This document shows, piece by piece, positions 55,523-64,000 of a stretch of 64,000 nucleotides of DNA. Made by a program: the position numbers and the translations under genes. The notes beneath the pieces were generated by a model, which saw only the letters and a program-made list of their open reading frames with translations, made no database searches and was not told the origin of the DNA. Each line of letters opens with the position of its first letter. The first letter of the stretch is position 1. Source of the stretch: Flavobacteriales bacterium UBA852 (GTDB taxonomy: Bacteria; Bacteroidota; Bacteroidia; Flavobacteriales_E; Vicingaceae); the NCBI GenBank assembly GCA_002295925.1, contig DBGO01000016.1, positions 1 through 64,000 on the forward strand. The letters run 5' to 3'.

Positions 55523-56055
55523 TTTTGATCGGAAGTTTTATAATCCGCAGGACTCATTTCCAATACTTCCAACTCTGATAAATCTTCATTTTCGTAGTCT
55601 TTATCATTGGTGTTTACTTTCCCTATTTCTTTATCTAATTCTGCATCTGAGGGAGCATCTTTAATAAAAGTCATTTCTTCATTGTCAAAATCATAGTTTT
55701 CGGGCCAATTGCCTTTGTTGGCAGCAATTACTTTTTTAGCCAGTTCTCGTGCACGTTTTGAATGGTAAATAGCTTTATTGGGTTTGTGGGCATTTAAATA
55801 TTTTTTTGCCAAACGTTGGTGTGCAACAGCTTTGCCAAAATCGCCGGTATAAACGTGATTTTTCTTTAATGCTTTTTGTGCGGCAAAAAGAGCAATATTT
55901 GTTCGCTTAAAGAATTTATAAGCTTGTTTCATAGATGCTCGATGATGCGCTTTTACTGCTTTTTTAACAGGTCCTTTTACAGGTCGGTGATGTGGCTTTT
56001 GAGCCGAGGCAAATAAGGTAATAATCATTGCCATTAAAAATGCTGCGTGTTTCAT
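55519..56055 (-). CDS. Small exported histidine- and lysine-rich hypothetical protein
   Basis: 178 aa with a signal peptide (ends LFASAQ). A basic His/Lys-rich segment (KPHHRPVKGPVKKAVKAHHRASMKQ) leads to a helical part (AVAHQRLAKKYLNAHKP) and an acidic tail (DNEEMTFIKDAPSDAELDKEI). No family recognised. Charge segregation (basic N-half, acidic C-half) is notable. Overlaps the downstream dacB gene by four bases, so probably co-translated. Confidence 0.6.
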   Translation of the reverse strand: MKHAAFLMAMIITLFASAQKPHHRPVKGPVKKAVKAHHRASMKQAYKFFKRTNIALFAAQKALKKNHVYTGDFGKAVAHQRLAKKYLNAHKPNKAIYHSKRARELAKKVIAANKGNWPENYDFDNEEMTFIKDAPSDAELDKEIGKVNTNDKDYENEDLSELEVLEMSPADYKTSDQK

Positions 56056-56089
56056 AGGTCAAATTTTTTTAAGGTTAATATACGGCAAT

Positions 56090-56905
56090 TTAATCAATTT
56101 CTGTGCCATATTTTGAGAAATATTGTTTTACCTTCATAAGTAAATCATTGTAAACCTTTGCATTAGATGCAATTATTTCTCTGCCAAATAAATAATTGTA
56201 TTCACCTTTAAAATCGCTTATTTTTCCACCTGCTTGCTCAACAATATAAGCACCGGCAGCAACATCCCAAGCATTTAAGCTGTATTCGTAAAAAGCATCA
56301 AACCGTCCGCAGGCAACATAAGCCAAATCAACTGCCGCCGAACCCAAACGACGCAAACCGCGTGTGTTTTTCATCAAATCTCTGAAAAGATTCATATATT
56401 CATCCAATTGTTGGTAGTCGTAATACGGAAATCCGGTTGCTATTAAGGCGTTTTCTAATAATTCTGTAGAGGATGTTTTAATAGGCGAGTCATTTAAAAA
56501 AGCACCGTTAAATTCATCCGCCCAAAAAAACTCATCTAAATTTAGTTCATATACTACACCAAAAATAGTTTGATTGTTTTCTTGCAAAGCCACACTGACA
56601 CTGAAGCAGGGAAGTTGATGAATAAAGTTGGTTGTGCCGTCAAGCGGGTCAATAATCCAATTGTAAACATTTCCTTTTTTATCGGAAGTACCTTCTTCGG
56701 CAATAAATCCTGATTCGGGCAGTAATTCGCCAAGTTTGGTAACAAGCATTTTTTCGGCAGTTTTATCAACGTAAGTGACCAAGCTGTTTTTTGATTTTTC
56801 TTCTACATCCGAAGCTTTTACATGTTCGGACTTGATGAAATTACCTACTTCGCGAATAATCTCTTTTGCTTGTTTAAATAATTCGAGTTTCTTGTTTTTT
56901 TCCAT
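56090..56905 (-). CDS. Inositol monophosphatase family protein
   Basis: 271 aa from the ATG at 56905 (MEKNKKLELF); a longer frame to 56926 starts inside lgt. Metal and substrate motifs: EEGTSDKKGNVYNWIIDPLDGTTN and AWDVAAGAYIVEQAGGKISDF. Family members hydrolyse inositol phosphates, related sugar phosphates or 3'-phosphoadenosine compounds; substrate not decided. Overlaps the 3' end of lgt by 32 bases, suggesting coupling. Confidence 0.9.
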   Translation of the reverse strand: MEKNKKLELFKQAKEIIREVGNFIKSEHVKASDVEEKSKNSLVTYVDKTAEKMLVTKLGELLPESGFIAEEGTSDKKGNVYNWIIDPLDGTTNFIHQLPCFSVSVALQENNQTIFGVVYELNLDEFFWADEFNGAFLNDSPIKTSSTELLENALIATGFPYYDYQQLDEYMNLFRDLMKNTRGLRRLGSAAVDLAYVACGRFDAFYEYSLNAWDVAAGAYIVEQAGGKISDFKGEYNYLFGREIIASNAKVYNDLLMKVKQYFSKYGTEID

Positions 56906-58037
56906 TTTTATACAGATAAATTGCACTTGCTATTCCTGAAATTATCAATAATGTTGATATAATTTGCGCTTGTGTGGCTTCAATGCCCAAAAAGTGATAT
57001 TTTGGATTTATACGAATTTGTTCGATTAAAAAGCGCTCGATTCCATTAAAAATCAAATAAATGGAAAATAATAATCCGGGAATTTGTATTTTTTTTCTGA
57101 TAGCCCAAAGAATAAAGAAAATAATGGTGCTCATTACAGTTTCGTAGAATGGTGTAGGCCAAGCTTTGCCGGTAATGCTTTCATAACCTTGGTTGGCAAA
57201 GTCGGTTTTTAGGTCAATACCCAAAACATTGTTGGGATAATCGAACGCCCACATCCAATCGGGCAGGAACGAAAGCCATTCGGGTTTTGGAGCATCGTTG
57301 GGTAATCCCCAATCGCCGTCGCCGGCAAGTTGACAACCGATTCGTCCGATAGCATAAGCCAATATAAGAGCAGGTGCAGCAGCATCAAGCAAATGTTTTA
57401 GCGAAATGTGTTTTTTCTTTGCATAATAGACTACCGAAAAGCCTCCGACAATCAGTCCGCCGTAAATGCTTAAACCGCTGAACGAGAGTAATGCGCCAAC
57501 CGGGTCGGCTGTAAATTCATGAATATTTTCTAAGTTATGAAAAATTTTAGCACCCAAAATGCCTGATATAGCGGCAATCATGGTAATGTTTCCGACTAAT
57601 TGATGCGGATAAATTTTCACTTCAACATATTCGGGTTTATCTTTTTTCTGTTTTTCTTTCTCTTTGTATTTACTGTAAGCTGCAATGGCTCCACCCAATA
57701 ATCCGCCCGCAAAACTTCCTTGCATGGAAAGAATGTATTGTTGCAGTTGTGGTGCTATTTCGCTGTAATTGAGCATGATGCCTAAAACTTTAAACCCCAG
57801 TATAAAGCCAATGGCAAAATTTGACAGTAATTCTCCTGTAGATGCTTTTGCTCCAACCAATTGTTTTTCGGTAATCGGTTGTAACAGTCCTTCTTTTTCT
57901 TTTCTTTTCAATTCAATGGTCAGCAAGTAGTTTCCGGCCAAAAATGCCAATGCGACCATAGTTCCAAACATCGGAATGGGTAAAAATATATCGGTGCCGA
58001 ATAAATAATTGATTAAATCACTCAGATAGGGAAACAT
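56874..58037 (-). CDS. lgt: Prolipoprotein diacylglyceryl transferase
   Basis: 387 aa, longer than the ~290 aa of E. coli Lgt, but Bacteroidota versions often have an insertion of this kind; here a Lys/Glu-rich cytoplasmic loop (SKYKEKEKQKKDKPEYVEV) accounts for part of it. AYAIGRIGCQLAGDGDWG is the Lgt signature with the essential Arg. Seven or so membrane helices. It adds diacylglycerol to lipobox cysteines, a modification used by several lipoproteins in this window. Confidence 0.9.
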   Translation of the reverse strand: MFPYLSDLINYLFGTDIFLPIPMFGTMVALAFLAGNYLLTIELKRKEKEGLLQPITEKQLVGAKASTGELLSNFAIGFILGFKVLGIMLNYSEIAPQLQQYILSMQGSFAGGLLGGAIAAYSKYKEKEKQKKDKPEYVEVKIYPHQLVGNITMIAAISGILGAKIFHNLENIHEFTADPVGALLSFSGLSIYGGLIVGGFSVVYYAKKKHISLKHLLDAAAPALILAYAIGRIGCQLAGDGDWGLPNDAPKPEWLSFLPDWMWAFDYPNNVLGIDLKTDFANQGYESITGKAWPTPFYETVMSTIIFFILWAIRKKIQIPGLLFSIYLIFNGIERFLIEQIRINPKYHFLGIEATQAQIISTLLIISGIASAIYLYKNGKKQETRII

Positions 58038-58054
58038 AATTTTGTATAATAATG

Positions 58055-58927
58055 TTAAATAATTTTATAATTTTTGAATCGTCCGATTTCTTTTCCGGTG
58101 ATTTTTTCCAGCGTATTGACAAAGCGATGTTTAAGCTTTGGTTTAGCGGCTTTTGTAGGGTCATAATTTACCTGCCAATCTACTTTTGCTATTCGTTCTT
58201 TCATCACTTCGGGATGTTCACCGGTAAATTTTGTCAACGAATCAATTTTTGAATAATCAAACACATTATTTCCTTTCAATTTTTTCTCAATATATTCGTC
58301 ATCGTGCCATAGTTTTTCAAACTCTTCGCGTTTTTTCTGTTGAATTTCAGGTGATTTTACCCAACCGTAATGGTAGATAAGCGCATCAACATATTTGCAA
58401 TTCAAAACTCGTCCGTTTTTTCTGAAACTCATGGCATCTTTCCAACTTCTGATAGTTTTATCGTTTCTAATTACACGAACTTCCTTTTTCATCCATTTAC
58501 GTGAATCGGCAATATAGTCGTAGGTGCCGTAAAAATTTAAATGTTCAAAAACCAAACCTTCAACCCGTTTATCATCTAAATATTGTTCCATTGCCTGTTT
58601 GATTTTTGGCAAATCTTTCTCTGAAAAAACTTCATCTGCCTGAATGTAAAAAGCCCAGTCACTGTCGGGCGAAACGGCATCAAATGCTTTGTTTGTTTCT
58701 ACGGCAAGTACTTTTCCGCCTTCGCGCAAAGAATCGTCCCATACAGTTTCTATTATTTTTATTTTCGGACTGTTTATTTCTTTTACCTTTTCCAAAGTGT
58801 TGTCTTCGGAATTGCCCACGGCAACAACCATCTCATCTACAATAGGTAATATGGACTTTATCGATTCTATAAAAGGATAGTCAAATTTAACTCCGTTTCG
58901 AACTATTGTAAAACCACTGACTTTCAT
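58055..58927 (-). CDS. Glycosyltransferase family 2 protein
   Basis: 290 aa. SGFTIVRNG, VDEMVVAVGNSEDNT and YIQADEVFSEKDLP (DxD-like QADE) show a GT-A fold, a kind common in Bacteroidota envelope clusters. Acceptor unknown. Co-directional and 16 bases downstream of the deacetylase gene, 18 bases upstream of lgt. Confidence 0.82.
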   Translation of the reverse strand: MKVSGFTIVRNGVKFDYPFIESIKSILPIVDEMVVAVGNSEDNTLEKVKEINSPKIKIIETVWDDSLREGGKVLAVETNKAFDAVSPDSDWAFYIQADEVFSEKDLPKIKQAMEQYLDDKRVEGLVFEHLNFYGTYDYIADSRKWMKKEVRVIRNDKTIRSWKDAMSFRKNGRVLNCKYVDALIYHYGWVKSPEIQQKKREEFEKLWHDDEYIEKKLKGNNVFDYSKIDSLTKFTGEHPEVMKERIAKVDWQVNYDPTKAAKPKLKHRFVNTLEKITGKEIGRFKNYKII

Positions 58928-58942
58928 TTGTTGTTGAATAAT

Positions 58943-59680
58943 TTAATGCGTATTTAACAAAGTAAAGATATTTTTCTTTTTTAAATACTTGCCTGACGTT
59001 TTATTTTTAAAACTGTAAATGTTGGTTTTTGGTGATATGTTTATTCTTTTGATACAGAATGTATCGGTTCTGAAATCTTTCGCACCGGCATTTGTAGATA
59101 CGGCATATTTAAAACCGGATTCTTTAACAATTTCTTTAACATTATTGTTAAATGCGCCGTAAGGATAGGAAAAACTAAAAACAGGTTTGTTTAGCAACTG
59201 TTCCAAATCATTTTTACATCCTCTTATTTCGTGAAAAACATTGTCTAATGCAATTTCTGTGAGGATTGGGTGCGTTTGAGAATGTCCGCCAAACTCAATG
59301 CCATATTTATCCATTTCCAGAATTTCATCTTTGTTCAGCAATGGAAAAAGAGGTTCGTATGGATGTTTTTTCCAATTATTGAATTTTTTTTGAGTAACAA
59401 GAAAAATAACAGCTTTAAAATTGTATTTTTTTAGTAGAGGAAAGGCATATTGATAATTGCACTTGTAACCATCGTCGAAAGTCAGAATAACTTTTTTTGA
59501 GAAATCTGTGATATTTTCTTCTTCAATATCTCTAAATGTAATAGTATCAAATCCTTTTGTTTTTAAGTATTTCAGTTGATTTTCGAAATTTTTGAGCGAA
59601 ACAAATATTTTGTCTTTGCCTTTTTCTGCATTTCTTGAAATAATTCTATGATATGTCAGAATGGGCAATTCGTACATCAT
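58943..59680 (-). CDS. Polysaccharide deacetylase family protein
   Basis: 245 aa. NodB fold: LTFDDGYKCNYQYAFPLL (Asp-Asp metal motif), GGHSQTHP (HxxxH) and FSYPYGAFN. No signal peptide is visible at the N-terminus (MMYELPILTYHRI), so it may act at the cytoplasmic face or on a lipid-linked glycan. Heads the minus-strand envelope operon down to dacB. Confidence 0.87.
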   Translation of the reverse strand: MMYELPILTYHRIISRNAEKGKDKIFVSLKNFENQLKYLKTKGFDTITFRDIEEENITDFSKKVILTFDDGYKCNYQYAFPLLKKYNFKAVIFLVTQKKFNNWKKHPYEPLFPLLNKDEILEMDKYGIEFGGHSQTHPILTEIALDNVFHEIRGCKNDLEQLLNKPVFSFSYPYGAFNNNVKEIVKESGFKYAVSTNAGAKDFRTDTFCIKRINISPKTNIYSFKNKTSGKYLKKKNIFTLLNTH

Positions 59681-59707
59681 GTAAAATTAAGCACAAAAAT
59701 GCAAAAA

Positions 59708-60118
59708 TCAATATTCTATGTCGAGTGGTAGAGAAAGTAACCAATTAAAAGCACTGTCATAATCGTTGTTAAAGATTTTTACAGGGTCGAACGGTTTGTG
59801 AAATTTTAGGTAAAAATCAGCAAAGAGTTTATTCGCTAAACTGTTTACTACAATGGCTTGCCCTTTACGTAAATTTCTTACTTGAGGGTCGTTGGCAAAA
59901 AAATCGCGTGCTTCGGTTGTTAAGTCCCCTCGAATATCCCTACTGTCAATTAGTGATTTAAAAGGTTTCTTTCCGGCTAATTCTACATAAACTTCATCAA
60001 TCATTTGAGCATCCTTTTCTGTAACAATAATATCATCTTTAAATTTCAGCTCAATGATTTGGTCTTGCAAATAGGTAATGGTTGCAACCGGTAATTCTAT
60101 TTGTTTTTTTGAAGTCAA
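59708..60118 (-). CDS. STAS/SpoIIAA-like small hypothetical protein
   Basis: 136 aa, soluble. The order of strands and helices (KPFKSLIDSRDIRG, TTEARDFFANDP, AIVVNSLANKLFADFY) resembles the STAS/SpoIIAA-like fold in uncharacterised Bacteroidota proteins. No enzymatic motif. Separate from the downstream operon by 28 bases; divergent from the DUF5723-like gene. Confidence 0.6.
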   Translation of the reverse strand: MTSKKQIELPVATITYLQDQIIELKFKDDIIVTEKDAQMIDEVYVELAGKKPFKSLIDSRDIRGDLTTEARDFFANDPQVRNLRKGQAIVVNSLANKLFADFYLKFHKPFDPVKIFNNDYDSAFNWLLSLPLDIEY

Positions 60119-60194
60119 GTTTCGTAAACTATATTCGACGAATATATGATAAATTTCGATGAATTAAAAATTTTTTATTTATTGATGAATGTTT

Positions 60195-60202
60195 TACTTT
60201 TG
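60195..60202 (+). promoter_or_regulatory. -7 element of the DUF5723-like gene
   Basis: TACTTTTG, an exact TAnnTTTG, ends 21 bases before ATG 60224. It supports the internal ATG over the longer frame from 60146, because the latter would begin upstream of the promoter. Confidence 0.5.
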
Positions 60203-60223
60203 CAAAAACTAAATTTTAAAGAA

Positions 60224-61645
60224 ATGAAAAAAGCAATTGCATCAGTATTGTTATCCTTGTCGATGGCAAGTATGGTAAAAGGACAAAGTGAAATGAGTGT
60301 ATTTACGGCAACCGGAAGAGCAGGAGTTGCCACGACATTTGTTACCGATTATCAATCCATTGGAATTAATCCGGCAAATTTGGGGTGGAGTCCAAAATAT
60401 GAAGGAAAAAAAGTAACACTTTCATTATTAGAAGGCAGTTATTCTGCATTTTCGGGTGCTTTATCCAAACCGGAATTTCGAAATTCCATTATGAATTATA
60501 ATTCCGACTCGCTTACACACGCTGAAAAAGTGCAAGCGGCAAGAGATTTTATTGAACAAGGTTTGGCAATAAATGCCGATATTATGGCATTAGGATTTTC
60601 TATAAACTTAGGTAAAGCAGGTGGTGTTGCTTTTATGATTCGCGACCGCTTTCAGTGGTATTCAATTGCCAATGAAACAACCTCGCAAATTATGTTTTTG
60701 GGATATAATGCACCGTATTTTGATACAACAACAGTAGATGCTAATAACGACACCGTAGGTATTGCTTCCAATCCTAAAATGTATAGTGAAATTTTGGATG
60801 GATCTAAATTTAAACTGTCTTGGTACAGAGAGTTTGCTTTAAGTTACGGTAAGCAATTTATTGACGGAGAAAGTTTTAAACTATACGCCGGAGCAGGAGT
60901 GAAGTACATTTCAGGTTTGGCTTATATGAATATAGAAAGTGAAAACGGAAAATTTACTGCCTTTTCGGCATTAACGCCCGGGTTTGATATTAATTACGGA
61001 GCTGCTGCGGTTAATAATCCGTCAACAGTTACTCAATCGGGTAATTTACCCAATTCGGTTGGGCACGGTTTAGGATTTGATTTAGGCGTGAGTGTTGAGA
61101 TAAATGAAAAATTAAAAATAGGAGCCTCAATTACCGATATTGGTTCAATTACTTGGGACGGTAATGTTTATCAAGCTTCTGATGATACTTTAATTTCTTT
61201 AAAAACGGAAGGATTTAACAGTTACAATTTGTTTACCGAAGCAGAAAATTTTGTAGGCGAAAATGGTGTATTTACATGGACGGGAGTGCCTTCTGTGAAA
61301 ACGAATTTACCGACAAAGATTCGATTTGGAGCTAGTTATGAATTAATTGAAGATAAATTAAATATGGGATTGGATATTGTTTCGCCAATGAATCAAGTTT
61401 CAGGAAATTTTGAAAAAATGTTGATCGCTTACGGATTGGATTTTAAAATCTTGAAATGGGCTACAATAAGCACCGGATTTTACAACGGTGGAAATTACGG
61501 GTTTAATATTCCGGTTGGGTTAACAGTAAATACATCAAGCGGAAGTTGGGAAGCCGGTATTGCTTCGCGAGATGCGGTAACATTCTTCACTAATAACAAT
61601 CCAACATTATCTTTGGCATTTGGCTTTTTACGTATTAGAATGTAA
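60224..61645 (+). CDS. DUF5723-like outer-membrane protein
   Basis: 473 aa from ATG 60224 with a signal peptide (ends MASMVKGQ). The pattern TATGRAGVATTFVTDYQSIGINPANLGW, followed by repeated strands ending in aromatic residues (GVKYISGLAYMNIESENGKF, LKIGASITDIGSITWDG), matches the FadL/PorV-like barrels annotated DUF5723 in Bacteroidota. Function unknown. Its 3' end overlaps the converging glycosyltransferase gene by 18 bases. Confidence 0.7.
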   Translation: MKKAIASVLLSLSMASMVKGQSEMSVFTATGRAGVATTFVTDYQSIGINPANLGWSPKYEGKKVTLSLLEGSYSAFSGALSKPEFRNSIMNYNSDSLTHAEKVQAARDFIEQGLAINADIMALGFSINLGKAGGVAFMIRDRFQWYSIANETTSQIMFLGYNAPYFDTTTVDANNDTVGIASNPKMYSEILDGSKFKLSWYREFALSYGKQFIDGESFKLYAGAGVKYISGLAYMNIESENGKFTAFSALTPGFDINYGAAAVNNPSTVTQSGNLPNSVGHGLGFDLGVSVEINEKLKIGASITDIGSITWDGNVYQASDDTLISLKTEGFNSYNLFTEAENFVGENGVFTWTGVPSVKTNLPTKIRFGASYELIEDKLNMGLDIVSPMNQVSGNFEKMLIAYGLDFKILKWATISTGFYNGGNYGFNIPVGLTVNTSSGSWEAGIASRDAVTFFTNNNPTLSLAFGFLRIRM

Positions 61646-62848
61646 GCGGTCGTAATGACGCATAAAATCCAGTAAGTCGGAATTATCAAAAGCTGCTTTC
61701 AAGTGCGAGAGCAGCTTTTTTGTTTCTTGTTCCACCGGTTGATTGGGGTAAAAATTATCTCTTGAATAATGAATAAATTTTAATACTTTAAACGCATTAA
61801 ACCATTGATAAAAGCGTTTTTCAAAAGAATTGAAATTAGGACTGTTTGCTGTTATTTCTTTTAATTCCTCATTGAAATTTATTTCTTTTAAAAAGGCAGA
61901 AATACTCGCCGGTAAATCAACATGAACTTTGTTGTAAAGCTTTTCGATGTTGTCAAAAAATAGTTTTAAATCAATAAAAGACTCAAAAGCATATGTGTAA
62001 TAATTTGAGTTGTCATTTGAAATAATTTCAGCAATGGCTTTTCCAGTTCCGAAAGGTACACGCGTTGAAGTTCTGGGCGATGGATAAACCGTACAAGTGT
62101 TTATTTCTATCGGTTTGGAAAGTTTACACATTTTCTGTAAGAAATAAAAATCTTCGCCGGCTTTGCGTTTATTCATTCCACCTTGTTTGCAATAAGCCCC
62201 TGCCTTTACTGCCATACTGCTACCCACCGTGTAAACGGCAAAAGGGAATCCTGTGTATTGAAGAGCATTTTTATAATAGCGCAAATGGAGTTCGTAATGG
62301 TAAATGGCGCGGTAAATATCTTGCGGGTATTCATTGCCGCTAACCGGATGTTCAAAATATACCGTGGCAGTATCTTTTTCAGGAGAGTGAAAATGCTTGA
62401 AAATTTCAATAAGATAATTGTCTAAAACCGTGCAATCGGCATCGAGGCAACAAATAATGCCGTTGGGGTGGTTTAATCTGCGGACGGCTTCGTCCATTCC
62501 TAATTTTCGTGCATACCCGACACCTGCGTGCTTTTTCGGGATATTTTTTTCATAATGCACTAAAAATTGAAGTTTAGAGGTGTTATTTTTTTTAGCAAAA
62601 TCAACCAATTCACGGTAGGTTTCTGCATTCAGTTGCTTTACATTTTCTTCGGCTGTTTCGCTGTCGTTAATGATGATAATTACTTCTATCCCTATATTTG
62701 GTAAAATACATTGTTTTATACTTTGTAAAGTTTGTAAAGCGTTGGGCTCGTTACAACAAGGTATAACGATGCACAGAGCTAAATTTTCGGGAGTCTTTTC
62801 TTGAAATAAAGCTTTGTTGATTGAGAAATATTCCAAATAAAGGTTCAT
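61628..62848 (-). CDS. Glycosyltransferase family 2 protein
   Basis: 406 aa. CIVIPCCNEPNALQTLQSI, GIICCLDADCTVLDNYLI (DxD) and KAGEDFYFLQKM (ED motif of inverting GT2) show a GT-A domain, with a C-terminal helical extension of about 130 residues. Acceptor unknown. Its ATG overlaps the pdxH stop by one base (TAATG), so translation is likely coupled. Confidence 0.83.
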   Translation of the reverse strand: MNLYLEYFSINKALFQEKTPENLALCIVIPCCNEPNALQTLQSIKQCILPNIGIEVIIIINDSETAEENVKQLNAETYRELVDFAKKNNTSKLQFLVHYEKNIPKKHAGVGYARKLGMDEAVRRLNHPNGIICCLDADCTVLDNYLIEIFKHFHSPEKDTATVYFEHPVSGNEYPQDIYRAIYHYELHLRYYKNALQYTGFPFAVYTVGSSMAVKAGAYCKQGGMNKRKAGEDFYFLQKMCKLSKPIEINTCTVYPSPRTSTRVPFGTGKAIAEIISNDNSNYYTYAFESFIDLKLFFDNIEKLYNKVHVDLPASISAFLKEINFNEELKEITANSPNFNSFEKRFYQWFNAFKVLKFIHYSRDNFYPNQPVEQETKKLLSHLKAAFDNSDLLDFMRHYDRLHSNT

Positions 62849-63501
62849 TAAGGTGCCAAGCGTTTAATTTTCCATTGGTTATTTTCCAATACATAAACAA
62901 TTCTGTCATGTAATCTATTCGGACGACCTTGCCAATATTCAAAATAATAGGGTTTTATTATATATCCGCCCCAATGTTGTGGGCGGGGAACCGGTTTATC
63001 TTTAAACTTTTCGGTGAAATATTTTACACGTTCTTCCAAAACTGTTCTGCTTTCAATTACTGAGCTTTGTTCGCTTGCCCAAGCACCAATCTGACTTTCT
63101 CTGGGACGTTTGGCAAAATATTCGTCCGATTTTTCTTTAGGTGCTTTGTTTACCGTGCCTTCTATTCTTATTTGTCTTTCCAGTTCTGCCCAATAAATAT
63201 TTACGGAAATATATGGGTGGACTTCAATGTCGTGCCCTTTACGACTCAAGTAATTGGTGTAAAAAATTAATCCGTTTTCGGAAATATCTCTTAAATAAAC
63301 GACTCTTGAAGAGGGTTTGCAATTATTGTCAACCGTGGAGACAGTCATTGCATAAGGGTCAAGAATTTGTGAGTTGACTGCCTCTTCAAACCATTTGGCA
63401 AATTGGTCAAACGGCGACTTTTCAACATCATTTTCGCTAAGCGATTGTTTCATGAAATCGCGCCGTATTTCGTTTAAGTAATTCTGAACATCTTCAATCA
63501 T
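62848..63501 (-). CDS. pdxH: Pyridoxamine 5'-phosphate oxidase
   Basis: 217 aa from the ATG at 63501 (MIEDVQNYLNEIRRDF); a GTG nine codons earlier is in frame but the extension is not conserved. PdxH makes pyridoxal phosphate with FMN. Seen: SRVVYLRDISENGLIFYTNYLSRKG, INIYWAELERQIRIEG, RPRESQIGAWASEQSSV, and the C-terminal YFEYWQGRPNRLHDRIVY. Full length. Confidence 0.96.
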   Translation of the reverse strand: MIEDVQNYLNEIRRDFMKQSLSENDVEKSPFDQFAKWFEEAVNSQILDPYAMTVSTVDNNCKPSSRVVYLRDISENGLIFYTNYLSRKGHDIEVHPYISVNIYWAELERQIRIEGTVNKAPKEKSDEYFAKRPRESQIGAWASEQSSVIESRTVLEERVKYFTEKFKDKPVPRPQHWGGYIIKPYYFEYWQGRPNRLHDRIVYVLENNQWKIKRLAP

Positions 63502-63634
63502 AAGCGGTAAAGTATGAAAAAATGACACATTTTTAATAAATATTAAAGGTTATTCTGACAAATACAGCAGTTTATCAACAATGGAATAAAGTTTGAAAGA
63601 AATTTAATAAATTTAAAATTTAAACAAATATACT

Positions 63635-64000
63635 ATGGAAAATACACCTTTAAACATACTGAATTACAAAATTTCCGAATTAAATAAATTAAAACCCAAA
63701 AAGGGAAGAGTGTTATTGGCTGAACCGCTTATGCAAGACCCGTTTTTTAAACGTTCTGTGGTATTGCTTACCGAATATGAAGAAAACGGAGCTTTCGGAT
63801 TTATACTGAACAAACCTACAGATATACGCTTGGATGAAGTTTTGCCTGATTTCCCCGAGTTTGATACAACTGTTTATTTGGGTGGACCTGTAGAAAATGA
63901 TAAATTATTTTACATTCATAATCAAGGCGAATATATTGATGGAAGTGTGAAGATTAAAAACAATTTGTATTGGGCTGGAAACTTTGACCAATTGAAAGAA
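63635..64000 (+). CDS. YqgE/AlgH family protein (partial, cut by the window end)
   Basis: The first 122 codons are present; the 3' end is outside the window. KGRVLLAEPLMQDPFFKRSVVLLTEY, GAFGFILNKP and YLGGPVENDKLFYIH are the conserved DUF179/YqgE patterns. Function is not established. ATG 63635 follows an AT-rich leader. Confidence 0.9.
   Translation, partial: MENTPLNILNYKISELNKLKPKKGRVLLAEPLMQDPFFKRSVVLLTEYEENGAFGFILNKPTDIRLDEVLPDFPEFDTTVYLGGPVENDKLFYIHNQGEYIDGSVKIKNNLYWAGNFDQLKE

Noticed and set aside
60146..60223. Longer N-terminus for the DUF5723-like protein
   Set aside because: The -7 element at 60195-60202 lies inside that extension and a proper signal peptide begins at ATG 60224.

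Overview
The window is a low-GC chromosomal segment of a Bacteroidota bacterium, most likely a Flavobacteriales-like gliding or surface-attached lineage. The evidence is a set of type IX secretion (T9SS) cargo proteins with type A and type B C-terminal sorting domains, a PorP/SprF-like membrane protein, the guaA-LysM gene pair, -7 promoter elements of the Bacteroidota form TAnnTTTG, and no clear Shine-Dalgarno sequences. No rRNA, tRNA, CRISPR array or insertion sequence was found, and no gene-free stretch exceeds 300 bp (the longest, 32221-32490, holds a hairpin and a promoter element).

Region 1 (1-6153) reads as the distal part of an integron cassette array. Short same-strand genes are separated by structured attC-like sites. 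Each of the first three cassettes begins with a GTT-box that is the reverse complement of an AAC-box after its own gene (10, 10 and 7 bp). Six stem mismatches in three sites are all A-C on the + strand, so they become G-T wobbles if the bottom strand folds, which is the strand integron integrases use. Cassettes carry a KAP-family P-loop NTPase, an unknown protein, a DUF5063-like protein plus a small membrane protein, and a membrane-anchored SRPBCC protein. The array decays rightwards: the fourth site has lost its AAC box and the fifth cassette has no downstream site. The integrase is expected to the left, outside the window.

Region 2 (6225-12888) has a truncated M28 peptidase, a T9SS cargo protein, an outer-membrane-like protein, an alpha/beta hydrolase, uvrB and two small genes. 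Region 3 (12972-19070) is an exopolysaccharide operon: GT4 glycosyltransferase, Wza-like export protein, Wzc-like tyrosine autokinase with a Gly-Tyr tail, rfbC and a WecA/MraY-type transferase. It runs directly into uvrA and a LOG-family gene.

Region 4 (22689-43486) is rich in secreted surface proteins: an SprB/SprF-like pair, a small cysteine-rich exported protein, two overlapping genes that share an unusual domain, and two tandem paralogous PKD-repeat proteins. guaA and a LysM protein lie among them.

Region 5 (43502-64000) contains PhoH, SAM hydroxide adenosyltransferase, a 1.49-kresidue repeat and coiled-coil protein, a LecA-lectin-like protein, a BtuFCD/FhuDBC-type ABC importer, and a minus-strand cell-envelope operon (deacetylase, glycosyltransferase, lgt, inositol monophosphatase family, PBP4). 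It ends with a DUF5723-like protein, a second glycosyltransferase, pdxH and a partial yqgE.
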